Part shown: one piece after another, positions 7,554-16,162 of the stretch
Numbering within the stretch: position 1 is the first letter of the stretch
Layout: each line of letters starts with the position of its first letter
Origin: Pseudaeromonas sp041441555
GTDB taxonomy: Bacteria; Pseudomonadota; Gammaproteobacteria; Enterobacterales; Aeromonadaceae
Direction of reading: 5' to 3'
DNA: 42,855 bases
Assembly: GCA_041441555.1 (NCBI GenBank)
Contig: JASDSW010000092.1
Span: 1 to 42,855, forward strand
Program-made: the position numbers and the translations under genes
The notes under the pieces: model-generated
The model's input: only the letters and a program-made list of their open reading frames with translations
Databases searched by the model: none
What the model was told of the DNA's origin: nothing

Positions 7554-10500
7554 CGTTGCAGCACCTTCTTGTAATCGTCACCTATGGTCTTGAGTTGCCC
7601 GGTTTCCCGGCCGATCTCTACCACTTGCGGCTCGCCGAACGGCCCCGTGATATGAAACTGGATGCTGGTAAAGACATCGATCACCGGAGAGAGCAGCTGG
7701 GAGGCGGCCAGTACATAGATGCCCGTCACCGGCGTGGCCGCGAAGGCGGTGGCCAGCGAGACCCCCTTGGTGAAGTGCGGCGTGAAGTTCAGGCGCACAT
7801 CGAGGCGTCCATTGGGCAGATCCAGTTCACCACTGCCGTGAATGTCACCGGCATCGCCGAGCAGTTCAAAATCGTCGTTGTGCACTATCCCTTGCTCGAT
7901 GGTGCCGCTGGCCCGGATCGACTTGAAGAAGAAGCCCTGCTCGAAGACGTCGCTAAAATCCAGACTCAGGCGGCGCACCACGGCGTTGAGTGACAGCACC
8001 GACAGCAGCTTGGTGCTGGCCGAATCGAGCTTGCGCAACAGCCCCTCGCCAGTTTCCAGGCTCAGCTTGCCGGCCATGCTGGGCTTATGCGGCAGGAAGA
8101 TGGGGCCCAGCCAGCGCAGGCTCAGCTCGCCCTTGGCCTCGGTGCCGGCAATCCCGGGGGCATAGTTCCAGTCCCGCAGCCAGGTCTCGACGCTCGCCAA
8201 CTGCAGCGCCAGCTTGAGATCGCTACGCCCCTCGCCCCCGACGATCTGCCAGCTGCCCTGACCGCTGACGCGGTTTTCACCACTTCGCAGCGAAAATTCG
8301 GGAACCCGCAACGCCGTCGGCGAGACTCGTCCCACCACCTTGACCTCACCGAGCGTGGCGTCATCAAGCTGGCAACGCTGGCAGTGAAAATCGAAATCCG
8401 GGATGGCCGCCAGCAGCCGCTGCTGCTCCGCCACCGGCAGCAGGCTTTGGGGCTTTGGCGCCTCGTCCTCGTCCGCCGTCCGCCAGTGCAAACGACTCAG
8501 ATCGATGGTCAGGGGCCGCTGCGACTGCCAGGCCAGAGTCCCCGCCGCCTGGTTGGCCAACAGCGTGAGCTGGCCCGTTTCGCCCTGCTGATGCAGTTGC
8601 AGCGAACTCTGGTCCCAGGGTTGCCCCGCCCAGGTCAGCTGCTTGGCCTGTACCTGCAGATTCGTCTGCTCGGGGAGCCAGTGGCCGGCGCTGCTGAGCG
8701 CCGCATCGCCGCTCTTCTGCGAGACCCCCTGCCACCAGGCCAACCAGCCATCGGCATCCAGTCGGTCAAACTTGAGGGAGACATTCAGCGCGGACGAGAG
8801 AGGATCCAGCGCCGGCTCGTCCTGGTTATCCACCCACAGACGACTGAAACGGCTCGTCGCATGATCCAGCTCGCCGACGGCTTTGAGTCCATTCTGCCAG
8901 TCGAGCGAGAGTCGGGAGCGCTTCTGGTTCCCCTGGGCCCGGATCATCAGGGGCTGCTTCTGCGCCGCGGCCTTGCGATAGGGTGCTGGCCAGTTCAGGG
9001 CCACCCCTTGCAGGCTGCTCTGCCACTGCGCCTGATAGTCATACTTGCCCCGTGGATGCAGTTGCAGATCCAGCGATCCCTGCCAACTGCCCTGTCCCCC
9101 CAGGCTCTGCCGCCAGAGGGCAGGCCACTGGGCGGCCCGCGCCTGGCTCCAACTCCCCTTGAGCCCCAGCTTGACCTGGTAATCCCCTTGCCGCAGTTGT
9201 CCCTGATAATCGATGCGCAGCGGCTGATTCCACAACTCGGCGGTCAGATCGGTGAATCGGGTCTCCTGGTCGGTGAAGAAGAGCTCGCCGTTCACCTTCT
9301 CCAGGGGCAGCCCTAACGAGACGACCCGCAGGCGGTTATCCGCCAGCTGCACATGGCCCAGCACCTGCACCGGATCGCCATCCACCGGGATGACCAGTTG
9401 CAGATCGCCGCTCAACGGCTTGCTCAATTGCAGATCGCGCAGGGCAGCCCCCACCGAATTCTTCACTCCAGACTCTTGCAAGTAGGCGCTGACCGCCTCG
9501 GCCTCCCCGGCAATATCCGCGTTGATGTAGAGACGGCTGTCGGGCGCCAGGGTTGGGAACCAGGCATGGATATGGTCGCTGTGGGCCTTGCCCAACTGGG
9601 CCGAGCTGCTGCGCATCTCCAGGGTGTCGTTCTGGAACAGGAGATCCAGCGACATCTTTTCAAGCGGTTTCCAGGCTGGATCGAATTGGAAGGAGGCCTC
9701 GCGTAGCGGCACCCAGGCCTGGAAGATGCCGCCACCCTGGTGGTAGGGGAACTCGTTCAGCGGGCCATCCCACAGCACGGTGGCCCCCTGCGCCTGGCCA
9801 CCCTGCAGGGCACCCTGCAGGTAATCGGTCAGCCCCTGCCCCATCGCCAGCCGGGGATAATAGCGCCAGGCCTGGGACGCATCCTGCAGATCGACACGGG
9901 TCAACAGCGCCAGATAGGGGGAGCCGCTGGTCGGCAGCTCCAGGCGAAAATCGGTCGCGGCCTGCAGCGCCGGAGTGCTCAGCAGGATCTGCTCACCGCG
10001 CAGCTGCCAGCCCTGGGCCTGGGCCTGGGATTGCCACTGCACCCGGCCACTCAGGGCGTCGATGGGGATGTCTTTGGGGAAGTAGGGGCCAACCTGCACC
10101 GTCTGAGGCCCCAAACTCAGGTTGGCTTGCCCGCCCTGGGCATCCAGCACGAAGTCGCCGTTGAGTTCCCGGATACCAGCCACCATCTGCCAGCGGTGCC
10201 AGCGCAAGTCATGAAGCTGGCCGGCCAACTGCCAGCGGCCATCGCTCTCCCGTCGCTCGAATGTCAACCCCTGCAGTTCGCCCGCAGGCTGCATCTGCCG
10301 CAAGGCGTCGGCGCTGACGCTACTCTCTCCCGCCAGCAAGGCCAGCACGGGTGTGATGCCCCGCAGGCTGACCGGATCGATGCGTCCGCTCAGATGCCCC
10401 TGCTGGGAGTCGAGTTGAATGTGCCAAGGTCGCCATTGGGGCTCGTCACCCCGCACCTCCAGCTGATGGCTGGCCAGTTGCCAGCCATCCCCCAACCGTT

Positions 10501-11377
10501 GCCACTGCAGCAGACCGCCGCGTAGCCCGACCTGGTGGGTTTGCTGATCCTGTTGCCAGCTCAGCTGGTTGTCGGCCAGCCGCAACTGTCCCTGTTGCCA
10601 CTGATCGGCCGCGCGGACCAGCCAGAGCTCGAAGCCCAGTTCGCCATGGAGCAGTTGCTCATCAGTCGACGCGAGTGCCGCGACGGGACGCTGGCTGGTG
10701 CTGGCCAGGTAGAGCTGACCGTTGAGCCGTGTCGGTTGCTCGGGGGGGCCCTGAAAATCGGCAATCAAGCGGATCTGATTGGCGATGCCGTTGTGGTGAA
10801 ACGCCAGTTCGCCATCGCCCCGGTGCCGACGCCCCTGGTTTTCCCAACGCAGACGGGCAATATCCAGCGAGCCCAGATCGCCCAGCGAGGAGCGTACCAC
10901 CAGATGACCATTCTTTAGCTCAAACTGCTGGAGGCCGCCGAGCAGCAGACGGCTCAGCGACTGCCAATCCCGCTCCACCCCCTGGCCGCCGGAGTCGCTG
11001 TGGAGCAGCCGTTTGGGCACCACCAACTCGACCCCCTGAAACTGCAGGTTGCCGATCACCCACTGCCACTGCTGCAAGCTCTGCCACAGATCCAGTTGCA
11101 CCGTGGCGTTCTCGACCCGCAACTGCCACGGCTCGCTACGCTTCTGCTGCAGCGTCAACCCGTGCAGGGTGACGGCGGGTCCGTAGTCACTCCAGCGTGC
11201 GCCCAGTCCTTGCAGATCGCTTTGAATGGCCGGGTCGTCCACCAGCCAGTCGAGCAGTTGTTGGCGCTGATCCTGCAGCCAGGGCACCCCGAAGCGCGCC
11301 GCACTGACCAGCAGGGCCAGTAGCACCAACAGCAGCGCACTCAGGCGCCAGGTATGCCGCAGGGTTCGCCGTATCAC
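7550..11377 (-). CDS. yhdP: YhdP, AsmA-like envelope lipid-transport protein
   Basis: A 1275-aa inner-membrane-anchored periplasmic protein of the AsmA/TamB-like superfamily. In E. coli YhdP works with TamB and YdbH in phospholipid transport to the outer membrane. One N-terminal transmembrane helix (about residues 11-28, very Leu-rich) precedes a long beta-rich, Gln- and Trp-rich periplasmic region, as expected of a groove-forming bridge; the C-terminus carries the AsmA-like block ending in FGEPQVVEIGRETGQ. The start is GTG at 11377, right after the rng stop (TAG then GTG), so translation is probably coupled. It overlaps the downstream nitrilase by 4 bp. Confidence 0.9.
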   Translation of the reverse strand: MIRRTLRHTWRLSALLLVLLALLVSAARFGVPWLQDQRQQLLDWLVDDPAIQSDLQGLGARWSDYGPAVTLHGLTLQQKRSEPWQLRVENATVQLDLWQSLQQWQWVIGNLQFQGVELVVPKRLLHSDSGGQGVERDWQSLSRLLLGGLQQFELKNGHLVVRSSLGDLGSLDIARLRWENQGRRHRGDGELAFHHNGIANQIRLIADFQGPPEQPTRLNGQLYLASTSQRPVAALASTDEQLLHGELGFELWLVRAADQWQQGQLRLADNQLSWQQDQQTHQVGLRGGLLQWQRLGDGWQLASHQLEVRGDEPQWRPWHIQLDSQQGHLSGRIDPVSLRGITPVLALLAGESSVSADALRQMQPAGELQGLTFERRESDGRWQLAGQLHDLRWHRWQMVAGIRELNGDFVLDAQGGQANLSLGPQTVQVGPYFPKDIPIDALSGRVQWQSQAQAQGWQLRGEQILLSTPALQAATDFRLELPTSGSPYLALLTRVDLQDASQAWRYYPRLAMGQGLTDYLQGALQGGQAQGATVLWDGPLNEFPYHQGGGIFQAWVPLREASFQFDPAWKPLEKMSLDLLFQNDTLEMRSSSAQLGKAHSDHIHAWFPTLAPDSRLYINADIAGEAEAVSAYLQESGVKNSVGAALRDLQLSKPLSGDLQLVIPVDGDPVQVLGHVQLADNRLRVVSLGLPLEKVNGELFFTDQETRFTDLTAELWNQPLRIDYQGQLRQGDYQVKLGLKGSWSQARAAQWPALWRQSLGGQGSWQGSLDLQLHPRGKYDYQAQWQSSLQGVALNWPAPYRKAAAQKQPLMIRAQGNQKRSRLSLDWQNGLKAVGELDHATSRFSRLWVDNQDEPALDPLSSALNVSLKFDRLDADGWLAWWQGVSQKSGDAALSSAGHWLPEQTNLQVQAKQLTWAGQPWDQSSLQLHQQGETGQLTLLANQAAGTLAWQSQRPLTIDLSRLHWRTADEDEAPKPQSLLPVAEQQRLLAAIPDFDFHCQRCQLDDATLGEVKVVGRVSPTALRVPEFSLRSGENRVSGQGSWQIVGGEGRSDLKLALQLASVETWLRDWNYAPGIAGTEAKGELSLRWLGPIFLPHKPSMAGKLSLETGEGLLRKLDSASTKLLSVLSLNAVVRRLSLDFSDVFEQGFFFKSIRASGTIEQGIVHNDDFELLGDAGDIHGSGELDLPNGRLDVRLNFTPHFTKGVSLATAFAATPVTGIYVLAASQLLSPVIDVFTSIQFHITGPFGEPQVVEIGRETGQLKTIGDDYKKVLQR

Positions 11378-12847
11378 CTACATCATCACCACATCAAATT
11401 GTTCCTGACTGTAGAGCGGTTCGGCATGCACCTTGACCTGCTTGCCGATAAACACCTCCAGCTCCGCCAGACTATGGGACTCCTCGACATGCAGCGCCTC
11501 GGCCACCTGCAACGCCGCGTAGACCACAAACTGGTCGGCATCGTAGGCGCGGTTGACGCGCAGTATCTCGCGCAGAATTTCGTAGCAGACCGACTCCACC
11601 GTCTTGACCCGGCCCCGCCCCTTGCACTCCGGACACTCGGAGCAGAGCACATGCTCGAGACTCTCGCGCGTGCGTTTGCGGGTCATCTCCACCAGCCCCA
11701 GATGGGAGAAACCATTGACCCCGGTCTTGGCTCTGTCCCGGGAGAGCGCCTGCTCGAGGCTCTGCAGCACCCGCCGCCGATGGTCTTCGGACTGCATGTC
11801 GATGAAGTCGATGATGATGATGCCACCCAGATTGCGCAGTCGCAGCTGGCGGGCGATGGCCGCGGTGGCCTCGACATTGGTGTTGAAGATGGTCTCTTCG
11901 AGGTTGCGATGACCGACGAAGGCGCCGGTATTGATATCGATGGTGGTCATCGCCTCGGTCTGATCGATGATGAGATAACCACCGGATTTCAGCTCTACCT
12001 TGCGCTCCAAGGCCCGCTGGATCTCATTCTCGACGTCGTAGAGATCGAAGATCGGCGAATCACCGGAGTAGTAGTCCAGCTTGTTGACCATCTCGGGGAC
12101 AAACTCTTCGGTGAAGAGCTTGAGCTGTTCGAAGGTCTGGCGCGAGTCGACGCGGATCTTGTCGAGCTCGGTGCCGACAAAGTCCCGCAGGATGCGAAAG
12201 GCCAGGCTCAGGTCTTCATACAGCATGCTGCAGGGCTTGTACTTCTGCCGCCGCTCCAGCACCTTGCTCCACAGTCGTTTGAGAAATTGGGTGTCCTGCT
12301 CCAACTCGCGCTCGCCCACCCCTTCGGCGGCGGTGCGCACGATGAAGCCACCGAGTTCATCCACCTGGCGGGAGACGATATTCTTCAGCCGCTCGCGCTC
12401 TCCCTCGCTCTCGATGCGTTGGGAGACGCCGACATGGGAGCTGCCGGGCATGAAGACCAGGTAGCGGGAGGGCAGCGTGATGTCGGTGGTCAGACGGGCA
12501 CCCTTGGTGCTGATCGGGTCTTTCACCACCTGCACCATGATGTCCTGTCCCTGGCGCACCAGCTCGGCGATGTTGCCGACCTGAAAGTGCTCCTTCTCGC
12601 GCACATCGACACATTCGGTGTGCGGCACTATGTCCGAGGCGTGCAAAAAAGCGGCCTTCTCCATGCCGATGTCGACAAAGGCCGCCTGCATGCCCGGCAG
12701 CACCCGGCTGATCTTGCCCTTGTAAATGTTGCCGACCAGGCCACGCTTGGCCTGCCGCTCGATATGAACCTCTTGCAGGATCCCTTGCTCGACCAGGGCA
12801 ACCCGAGTCTCGGATGGGGTGACGTTTACCAGAAGTTCGGTTGACAC
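11378..12847 (-). CDS. rng: Ribonuclease G
   Basis: A 489-aa endoribonuclease of the RNase E/G family that processes the 16S rRNA 5' end and degrades mRNAs. It has an S1 domain near the N-terminus (about 38-125), catalytic metal ligands Asp304 (TIDINTG) and Asp347 (IIIIDFIDM), and the zinc-link Cys pair in CSECPECKGRG (402-412). It lacks the long C-terminal scaffold of RNase E, fitting RNase G. The start is GTG at 12847 with GGAG 6-7 bp upstream. It lies 18 bp after maf in the mreBCD-maf-rng order usual in gammaproteobacteria. Confidence 0.96.
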   Translation of the reverse strand: MSTELLVNVTPSETRVALVEQGILQEVHIERQAKRGLVGNIYKGKISRVLPGMQAAFVDIGMEKAAFLHASDIVPHTECVDVREKEHFQVGNIAELVRQGQDIMVQVVKDPISTKGARLTTDITLPSRYLVFMPGSSHVGVSQRIESEGERERLKNIVSRQVDELGGFIVRTAAEGVGERELEQDTQFLKRLWSKVLERRQKYKPCSMLYEDLSLAFRILRDFVGTELDKIRVDSRQTFEQLKLFTEEFVPEMVNKLDYYSGDSPIFDLYDVENEIQRALERKVELKSGGYLIIDQTEAMTTIDINTGAFVGHRNLEETIFNTNVEATAAIARQLRLRNLGGIIIIDFIDMQSEDHRRRVLQSLEQALSRDRAKTGVNGFSHLGLVEMTRKRTRESLEHVLCSECPECKGRGRVKTVESVCYEILREILRVNRAYDADQFVVYAALQVAEALHVEESHSLAELEVFIGKQVKVHAEPLYSQEQFDVVMM

Positions 12848-12865
12848 TGAGCTCTCCTCGCCGGC

Positions 12866-13438
12866 TTATAGGTATTGTTGTAACAGCAGATCTGTTTCCA
12901 GCAGCGGCAAGCCCACCACCGCGGTGTAGCTTCCCACGATTCGGCTGACAAATTTACCCGCAATCCCCTGGATCCCGTAGGAACCAGCCTTATCGGCGGG
13001 TTCTCCAGTGTGCCAGTATTCGACGATTTCGTCGGCGCCGAGTGTGCGGAACGTGACCTCGGTAGTCACCCGAGTCACGCAAACGCCCTGTTGAGCGGCG
13101 ACGGCGACCGCCGTCATCACCTGATGAGTGCGCCCCGACAGGGCGGCCAGCATCTGCTCGGCGTCGGCCTGATCGCGCGGCTTCTCCAGCACCCGACCAT
13201 CCAGCACCACTATGGTATCGGCCCCTAATACTGGCAAGGCCCCGCCACAGGCCTGCCAGCCGGCACGGGCCTTGTCGCCCGCCAGGCGTTCGACATAGGT
13301 GGCGGCATCTTCACCGACCGCCTGCTGCTCAGGCACATGGATGGTGAGAACGGCAAACGGATAGCCCAGCTGGGTCAGCAGCTCACGTCGCCGGGGCGAC
13401 GCGGAAGCCAGATAGAGACGAGGAGCGACAGCAGTCAT
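12866..13438 (-). CDS. maf: Maf/YhdE dTTP/UTP pyrophosphatase
   Basis: A 190-aa house-cleaning nucleotide pyrophosphatase of the Maf/HAM1 fold. It has the signature ASASPRRREL (11-20), the catalytic Asp74 in LGADTIVVLDG, the KPRDQADAEQML segment, and the YGIQGIAGKFV and GSYTAVVGLPL motifs of the YhdE subgroup, whose known activity is on dTTP, UTP and modified pyrimidine nucleotides. The start shares one base with the mreD stop (TGATG). The family has also been linked to division arrest when overproduced, in keeping with its place beside mreBCD. Confidence 0.94.
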   Translation of the reverse strand: MTAVAPRLYLASASPRRRELLTQLGYPFAVLTIHVPEQQAVGEDAATYVERLAGDKARAGWQACGGALPVLGADTIVVLDGRVLEKPRDQADAEQMLAALSGRTHQVMTAVAVAAQQGVCVTRVTTEVTFRTLGADEIVEYWHTGEPADKAGSYGIQGIAGKFVSRIVGSYTAVVGLPLLETDLLLQQYL

Positions 13439-13923
13439 CAGCGGATTCTAAATTTACGGCGCAATTTGCGCAGCAGCAGGAAGGTCCAGGGCCAGAGCAC
13501 TGCTGTACTCAAAGAGGTCCAGAACAGACGGTAGTTGAGCGAAGCCACCCCAAACAGGTGTTCTGCCCAGAAGATGGAGAGCTGCCCCAGCAGATTGACG
13601 CAGCCAATCACCAGAGCCTGCTGCCAGACCGAGAAGTTGCGGATCTGTTGGAACTGCATCGCCGCGATGTAGGCCATGATGGCCATCGACAGCGCCCGCA
13701 CTCCCAAGGTCGAGCCCAATAGGATGTCCAGCAGCAGACCCGCCACCCAGGCGGTCCCGATATTGACGCGGTGCGGCAGGGCGATCACCCAGTACAACAC
13801 CACCAGGGCGACCCAGTCGGGGCGATATATATCCAGCAGGCTGGGCAGCGGCAGAATCGACAGCACCAGCGATAGCAGTATGGTCAGATAGATGGAGCCA
13901 ATGCCATGGCCGGTCAGATTCAT
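13438..13923 (-). CDS. mreD: Rod shape-determining protein MreD
   Basis: A 161-aa integral inner-membrane protein of the elongasome, linking cytoplasmic MreB and periplasmic MreC to the cell-wall synthases. It is hydrophobic with about five predicted membrane helices and has family landmarks YRPDWVALVVLYWVIALPHR and GLLLDILLGSTLG. Its start overlaps mreC by 4 bp and its stop overlaps maf, so the three are almost certainly one message. Confidence 0.95.
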   Translation of the reverse strand: MNLTGHGIGSIYLTILLSLVLSILPLPSLLDIYRPDWVALVVLYWVIALPHRVNIGTAWVAGLLLDILLGSTLGVRALSMAIMAYIAAMQFQQIRNFSVWQQALVIGCVNLLGQLSIFWAEHLFGVASLNYRLFWTSLSTAVLWPWTFLLLRKLRRKFRIR

Positions 13924-14897
13924 CGGGTTACAGTGCCTCCACGGGCTGGCTTGGATGACGAAGCATGACGACCCGCGGCTGCGGGCTTCGCCGGCACGGC
14001 GGGCTTGGTCGTGGTCGGCTTGGTCACGGTCGGCTGCGCGCCACTGGCCCCCACCGGTGCCGTGGTGGCCTCACTGATCGGCGCGGGCCACAACAGCAAC
14101 AAGTAGCGTAAGCGATCCAGCGCCGCCAGCGGCCGCGCCTTCACCTCGGCAAAGGCCTTGCCCTCCTCGTAGGAGAACTGGGTGATCTGCGCCACCGGAT
14201 AGCCCATGGGGAAACGGCCCCCCAGCCCCGAGGTGACCAGCATGTCCCCCTGTTGCAGATCGGCGCTGCGCGGAATGTTCTTCAACGTCAGCTCATCCAG
14301 ACTGCCGGTACCGCTGGCGATGGCCCGAATGTCGTTGCGCATGACGCGGACCGGCAGCGCATGGCTCAGATCGGTGATCAACAACACGCGGCTGGTGGTT
14401 TTCCCCACGCTGATGACCTGCCCCACCACCCCGAGATCGTTGACCACCGGCTGGCCTTCGAACACCCCGTTGCGCTCCCCGCGGTCGATCACCACCTGAT
14501 GGATGAAGGGATCCGAGTCGACCGACAGGATCTCCGCCACCATCTTGCGCGAATCCGCCTGCACCGGCGACCCGAGCAAGCCACGCAACCGTTCGTTCTC
14601 CTGACTCATCTGACTTAACCGCAGCAGATCGCTGCGCAGCAGGAACAGCTGTTGTTCCAGCTTGTGATTCTCTTCGAGCAGCTGCGAGCGGGACTGCAAC
14701 TGCTCGCTCACGCCATCGGCCAACTGACGCGGCGAATCCGCCAGATAGATCAGGGGGCTGACGATGGAATCCATGTAGATCCGCACCCCGCTGAACAGAT
14801 GAAAACGGGCGTCAGCGACTATGCCCGCTACCGAGAGCAGCACAGCCACGAAGAGTCGGAGTTGCAGGGAAAGTCCCCGGCCAAAGATTGGGTTCAT
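13920..14897 (-). CDS. mreC: Rod shape-determining protein MreC
   Basis: Periplasmic elongasome scaffold with one N-terminal membrane helix (about residues 10-30), a coiled coil (about 60-110) and the double beta-barrel MreC domain, with motifs VVIDRGERNGVFEGQPV and VTSGLGGRFPMGYPV. I place the start at 14897 (MNPIFGRGLSLQ, 325 aa) because E. coli MreC begins MKPIFSRGPSLQ; an ATG at 14909 would add four residues. The last 45 residues or so are a Thr/Pro/Ala/Lys-rich low-complexity tail, common but variable in this family. A GC-rich stem-loop lies just upstream of the start. Confidence 0.94.
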   Translation of the reverse strand: MNPIFGRGLSLQLRLFVAVLLSVAGIVADARFHLFSGVRIYMDSIVSPLIYLADSPRQLADGVSEQLQSRSQLLEENHKLEQQLFLLRSDLLRLSQMSQENERLRGLLGSPVQADSRKMVAEILSVDSDPFIHQVVIDRGERNGVFEGQPVVNDLGVVGQVISVGKTTSRVLLITDLSHALPVRVMRNDIRAIASGTGSLDELTLKNIPRSADLQQGDMLVTSGLGGRFPMGYPVAQITQFSYEEGKAFAEVKARPLAALDRLRYLLLLWPAPISEATTAPVGASGAQPTVTKPTTTKPAVPAKPAAAGRHASSSKPARGGTVTR

Positions 14898-14915
14898 GCG
14901 GTTCGTCATACGAAA

Positions 14916-14934
14916 CCGGCCCGCAAGGGGCCGG
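14916..14934 (-). promoter_or_regulatory. Stem-loop between mreB and mreC
   Basis: A perfect 7-bp GC stem (CCGGCCC / GGGCCGG, 5-base loop) lies in the 33-45 bp mreB-mreC gap and is followed on the minus strand by TTTCG. It has too few U residues for a strong terminator. It may attenuate transcription or mask the mreC ribosome binding site, lowering MreC/D relative to MreB; that is inference. Confidence 0.5.
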
Positions 14935-14942
14935 CTTCAGGG

Positions 14943-15986
14943 TTATTCGTAGTGGAACAGGTCGCCGCCGTGCATGCCGATGAGCTCGAGCGCTCGGCCG
15001 CCGCCACGGGCCACACAGGTCAACGGATCTTCTGCCACCACCACCGGGATCCCAGTCTCTTCCATCAGCAGACGGTCCAGATCGCGCAACAGGGCGCCGC
15101 CACCGGTCAACACCATGCCCCGCTCGGAGATATCCGAAGCCAGTTCGGGTGGAGACTGTTCCAGCGCGACCATCACGGCGCTGACGATGCCGGTCAGCGG
15201 CTCCTGCAGAGCCTCGAGGATCTCGTTGGAGTTCAGGGTAAAGCTGCGAGGCACCCCTTCGGCCAGGTTGCGACCCCGAACTTCCAGTTCGCGGACCTCG
15301 TCACCTGGATAAGCGGAGCCGATCTCGTGCTTGATGCGCTCGGCCGTGGCTTCACCGATCAGGCTGCCGTAGTTACGGCGCACATAGCTGATGATGGCTT
15401 CATCAAACTTGTCGCCACCGATGCGCACGGAGGAGGAGTAGACCACTCCGTTCAACGAGATGATGGCCACTTCGGTGGTACCACCACCGATATCCACCAC
15501 CATGGAGCCCGTGGCTTCGGAGACCGGCAGACCGGCACCAATCGCGGCCGCCATCGGCTCATCGATCAGGTAAACCTCACGGGCACCGGCGCCTTGCGCC
15601 GACTCTTTGATGGCGCGGCGTTCGACCTGGGTAGAACCACAGGGGACGCAGACCAGCACGCGAGGGCTCGGACGCAGGAAATTGTTGTCGTGCACCTGCT
15701 TGATGAAGTGTTGCAGCATCTTCTCGGTGACATAGAAGTCGGCGATGACGCCATCCTTCATCGGACGAATCGCGGCGATATTGCCCGGAGTACGTCCCAG
15801 CATCAGCTTGGCCGCATGGCCAACCGCCGCCACAGACTTGGCGTTACCGCCACGTTCCTGACGAATGGCAACCACAGACGGCTCGTTCAGCACTATGCCT
15901 TTGCCCTTGACGTAGATCAGCGTGTTGGCAGTCCCCAGATCGATCGACAGATCGTTGGAAAACAGGCCTCTGAGATTCTTGAACAT
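14943..15986 (-). CDS. mreB: Rod shape-determining protein MreB (bacterial actin)
   Basis: A 347-aa actin-like ATPase that polymerises under the membrane and guides lateral wall synthesis. The length equals E. coli MreB. The start MFKNLRGLFSNDLSIDLGTA at 15986 is the canonical one; a longer in-frame reading from 16133 would add 49 unconserved residues and is rejected. Nucleotide-binding motifs are IDLGTANT (phosphate 1), MVVDIGGGTTEVA (phosphate 2) and MVLTGGGALL (adenosine). It is the first gene of the mre-to-tldD run and starts about 175 bp after mshQ on the same strand, so it needs its own promoter in that gap. Confidence 0.97.
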   Translation of the reverse strand: MFKNLRGLFSNDLSIDLGTANTLIYVKGKGIVLNEPSVVAIRQERGGNAKSVAAVGHAAKLMLGRTPGNIAAIRPMKDGVIADFYVTEKMLQHFIKQVHDNNFLRPSPRVLVCVPCGSTQVERRAIKESAQGAGAREVYLIDEPMAAAIGAGLPVSEATGSMVVDIGGGTTEVAIISLNGVVYSSSVRIGGDKFDEAIISYVRRNYGSLIGEATAERIKHEIGSAYPGDEVRELEVRGRNLAEGVPRSFTLNSNEILEALQEPLTGIVSAVMVALEQSPPELASDISERGMVLTGGGALLRDLDRLLMEETGIPVVVAEDPLTCVARGGGRALELIGMHGGDLFHYE

Positions 15987-16162
15987 GGTAACGGGGGATC
16001 CTGGAATGTTGGGACTGGATAAAAACCGGCTAACTTTACCAACCCGATGCTCAATGGGCAAGTAAACATCCGGCTTGGCCATGCCTCCGGACGCGGAAAT
16101 GATGACATCATCAATGATTGACCCAGTTGGCACTCATTGTGCGCCAACCGGGTCACAGGAAT
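15987..16162 (-). promoter_or_regulatory. mshQ-mreB intergenic region with stem-loop
   Basis: This gap of 176 bp separates the end of the pilus operon from mreB. Immediately after mshQ is a large inverted repeat (13-bp arms at 16119-16131 and 16143-16155, one mismatch) without a clear U-tract. Next comes TGATGACATCATCA (16100-16113), a 6-bp inverted repeat with 2-bp centre that could be an operator. The mreB promoter should lie between there and 15990; I cannot assign its boxes. Confidence 0.45.

Noticed and set aside
8087..9316. Long plus-strand frames opposite yhdP, rng, tldD and pmbA
   Set aside because: All lie in the antisense of conserved genes, lack ribosome binding sites and have atypical composition.
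15987..16133. A longer MreB from an upstream ATG
   Set aside because: The added 49 residues are not MreB-like; the start at 15986 gives exactly the family length.
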